Source: Limanda limanda (taxonomy: Eukaryota > Chordata > Actinopteri > Pleuronectiformes > Pleuronectidae). Taken from it: a stretch of 64,000 nucleotides of DNA. This document shows, piece by piece, positions 62,439 through 64,000 of the stretch. Under the pieces are notes generated by a model. It was given only the letters and a program-made list of their open reading frames with translations. It was not told where the DNA came from and did no database searches. Numbering within the stretch: the stretch's first letter is position 1; each line of letters begins with the position of its first letter. The DNA lies in NCBI RefSeq assembly GCF_963576545.1, contig NC_083649.1, positions 6,104,906 to 6,168,905 of the forward strand, written 5' to 3'. Made by a program: the position numbers and the translations under genes.

Positions 62439-62952
62439 CACTTCTTATTCTCATTATTACTTATTTCACTGCAGACTTTAACATCAAATCTTTGTTTACA
62501 CACAGGTCACACTCAAGTGATTCGTCAAACTCGTCATAGATTTGTGATCCGGTTGTTTCCTTTGGCAAATCTGGCACGTTACTGTTTCTTTTAAATTCAG
62601 ATCTGATTCCATGCACTTGAGTCTTTTTGATATTTGCTTCTGTTGCTTCACTGTCGCAGTGTCAGAAGAAGAGCTGTGACTCACAAAACTGTCTCTGAGA
62701 TTAACTGTCTTTCTCAATGTGACTATTTATTATTCTATGGGTGATTTAGGGATATTTCTGATAATATAAATACAATTCTAATGATAATAACAGAAATATG
62801 CTGCATTTGAAGCCATCAGACATTGATTATCATGGCAGTGGTTACAGCTTCAAGGCCCTCGGGTCAAACCTGCATCACATTAATGATAAACAAGGTCGTT
62901 CATTAGTGTAATTCACTACAGAAATGACAAACCAGCTTTTAGTCTGTGACAT
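62439..62952 (+). repeat. downstream copy of the duplication flanking exon B
   Basis: Direct-orientation counterpart of 59035-60211, from CACTTCTTATTCTC to AGTCTGTGACAT. It lacks the hAT insertion and at the corresponding point reads AATTCTAATGATAATAACAG. It has an extra GCAGTGGTTACAGCTTCAAGG-type segment absent upstream. Non-coding; short similar frames on the minus strand in both copies are shared by duplication only. Confidence 0.88.
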
Positions 62953-62996
62953 TTTGACTTGTTGGAAGCTCATGTGTCGAAAATAAGAAACACTCA

Positions 62997-63032
62997 AGAC
63001 CTTTATTGTCATTGTGCATCACAACGAATTTA
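62997..63032 (-). mobile_element. LINE 3' tail remnant
   Basis: On the minus strand this reads AATTCGTTGTGATGCACAA then TGACAATAAAGGTC, resembling the 3' end of fish L2/CR1 LINEs and the tail seen near 8.4 kb. Confidence 0.45.
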
Positions 63033-63319
63033 TAATTTTCATCTTTAAATCACATTATGCCTGTTTACAAATGAAAAATGCACATTTTGATGAGAGAGGT
63101 TCGTCGTCTGAGGTGCACGGCTGTTCTTGATAAATCTCAGGTCGACCCGTCTCATCACGGGTGTCAGAGGTCAGGTGATCGGCCTCCGGTAGCCCCGCCC
63201 CCTGCCTGTCAAACCTAATCAGACGGGAGAACAGAGCTGCTCTGATGCACGTTGAGATCATCATCATTATCGTCATCTTGTGTCGTCGTGTCCTTCGTCT
63301 CAAACCGTGACCCCTCGCG

Positions 63320-63322
<3 letters not shown>

Positions 63323-63375
<53 letters not shown>
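63323..63375. repeat. CA microsatellite
   Basis: About 50 bp of nearly pure CA. His/Thr and Val/Cys frames over it are artefacts. Confidence 0.92.
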
Positions 63376-63378
<3 letters not shown>

Positions 63379-63744
63379 GTGGTGGGGGTTCTCCTGAGGG
63401 GCGTGCCCTCAGCCAATCAGCTCGCCAGAGGAAGAGAAGGGTTAAACGAGGCTAATGATCCAGCAGCCATAACAGCGGAAAGGAGCGCTCTAAATATAGG
63501 CATCGTCGTCTGGAACGAATGGAAGGGGGATGATGGTGGGGGGGTGGTGGAGGGGGAGAAGCCAGGGCCAGACGTGTCTTCCTGCCAGACGACTGGAGCA
63601 GCAGCAGTGTAGTCATCATCCATGAGACGGTAGAAATACGCCGAGGCATCTGATCTTCACGCTGCTGGACACGCACACACGTGACCACGCTGCCGGCTCG
63701 GGATCGGGACGCGGCGTGCATCAACCCGAAGGCGCCGCCCCTCC

Positions 63745-63935
63745 TTTTAGCGTTCATGCAAAAAGACTAATTGCCGTCATTACCGCAACTCGCAATCAAT
63801 ACACGTTAAATGACCAAATTCAATTAGCAATACCAATATTTAAGAAAAGATTATAGGTAATTAACACGTTGTTGTGGTTTTGCGTCGGTTGTAATCAATT
63901 TAAGGGTATTTGACTGTAATTGGAATTATGCACAA
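63745..63935. promoter_or_regulatory. candidate conserved noncoding element downstream of exon B
   Basis: AT-rich yet complex block with an unusually high density of homeobox- and POU-like words: TCATGCAAAAAGACTAATTG, CGCAATCAATACACG, TTCAATTAGCAATACC, GGTAATTAACACG, GTAATCAATTTAAG and TGTAATTGGAATTATGCAC. No simple repeat, no coding frame. This is the most enhancer-like stretch in the window by texture. Function is inference. Confidence 0.38.
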
Positions 63936-64000
63936 CTTGATTTGTGTGTGTGTGTGTGTGTGTGAGTGTGTGTGCTCGTTTTTACTACTTCTGTAGGACC

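Larger units (their letters stand above)
61764..64000 (+). other. zbtb16: ZBTB16 intron downstream of exon B (5' part)
   Basis: Begins with GTACGA and contains a CA tract at its very start, unique sequence to 62.4 kb, the downstream copy of the exon-flanking duplication, a minus-strand LINE tail, a CA microsatellite at 63.3 kb, and a candidate enhancer at 63.7-63.9 kb. Short frames between are not recognisable. The next coding exon (finger 4) is outside the window. Confidence 0.85.

Overview
The window looks like a piece of a teleost fish genome (probably percomorph; this is inference). It has the dense CA/GT microsatellites, hAT-type DNA transposon remnants, LINE 3' tails ending in short GATTCTG or TCTAATC repeats, and unassigned dispersed repeats typical of fish. 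There is no sign of bacterial or viral gene organisation. Nearly every long open frame is an artefact of simple repeats.

Only two short protein-coding segments can be supported, both on the + strand and both belonging to one gene, ZBTB16 (PLZF), a BTB/POZ C2H2 zinc-finger transcription factor. Exon A (22022-22119) carries the last His of zinc finger 1 and all of zinc finger 2. Exon B (61677-61763) carries zinc finger 3. Reading phases, AG/GT splice sites and protein sequence all agree. The window therefore holds the end of one large intron (1-22021), exon A, a complete 39,557-bp intron (22120-61676), exon B, and the start of the next intron (61764-64000). The BTB domain and zinc fingers 4-9 lie outside.

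The introns hold four kinds of material. (1) Mobile elements: two hAT-like elements with 8-bp target-site duplications and decayed transposase C-termini (37149-37989 and 59388-60052), a 5'-truncated L1-like LINE with a 15-bp target-site duplication (52270-52662), and several LINE tails. (2) Many local two- or three-copy duplications of about 200-480 bp (9.5-11.4, 20.5, 33.6, 35.7, 38.7, 45.1, 46.9, 49.6 and 55.7 kb), some interrupted by later insertions. (3) Very long simple repeats, especially a CTGT tract at 26.7-27.2 kb followed by a CT tract. (4) Complex, repeat-free stretches rich in homeobox-, MEIS-, SOX- and TCF-like words, which I list as low-confidence candidate conserved noncoding enhancers.

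The most interesting local arrangement is around exon B. The exon is 87 nt and phase-symmetric, so skipping it removes exactly one zinc finger in frame. Its splice donor is weak and is followed within 6 bp by a CA repeat. The exon also lies between two direct copies of a ~515-bp sequence, the upstream one carrying a hAT insertion and the downstream one preserving the paralogous empty site. Stretches not listed separately (roughly 4.9-7.1, 13-14.3, 22.2-23.6, 24.7-26, 30.7-33, 39.3-41.4, 53.1-55.4 and 60.3-61.6 kb) look like ordinary intron in which I see no gene.
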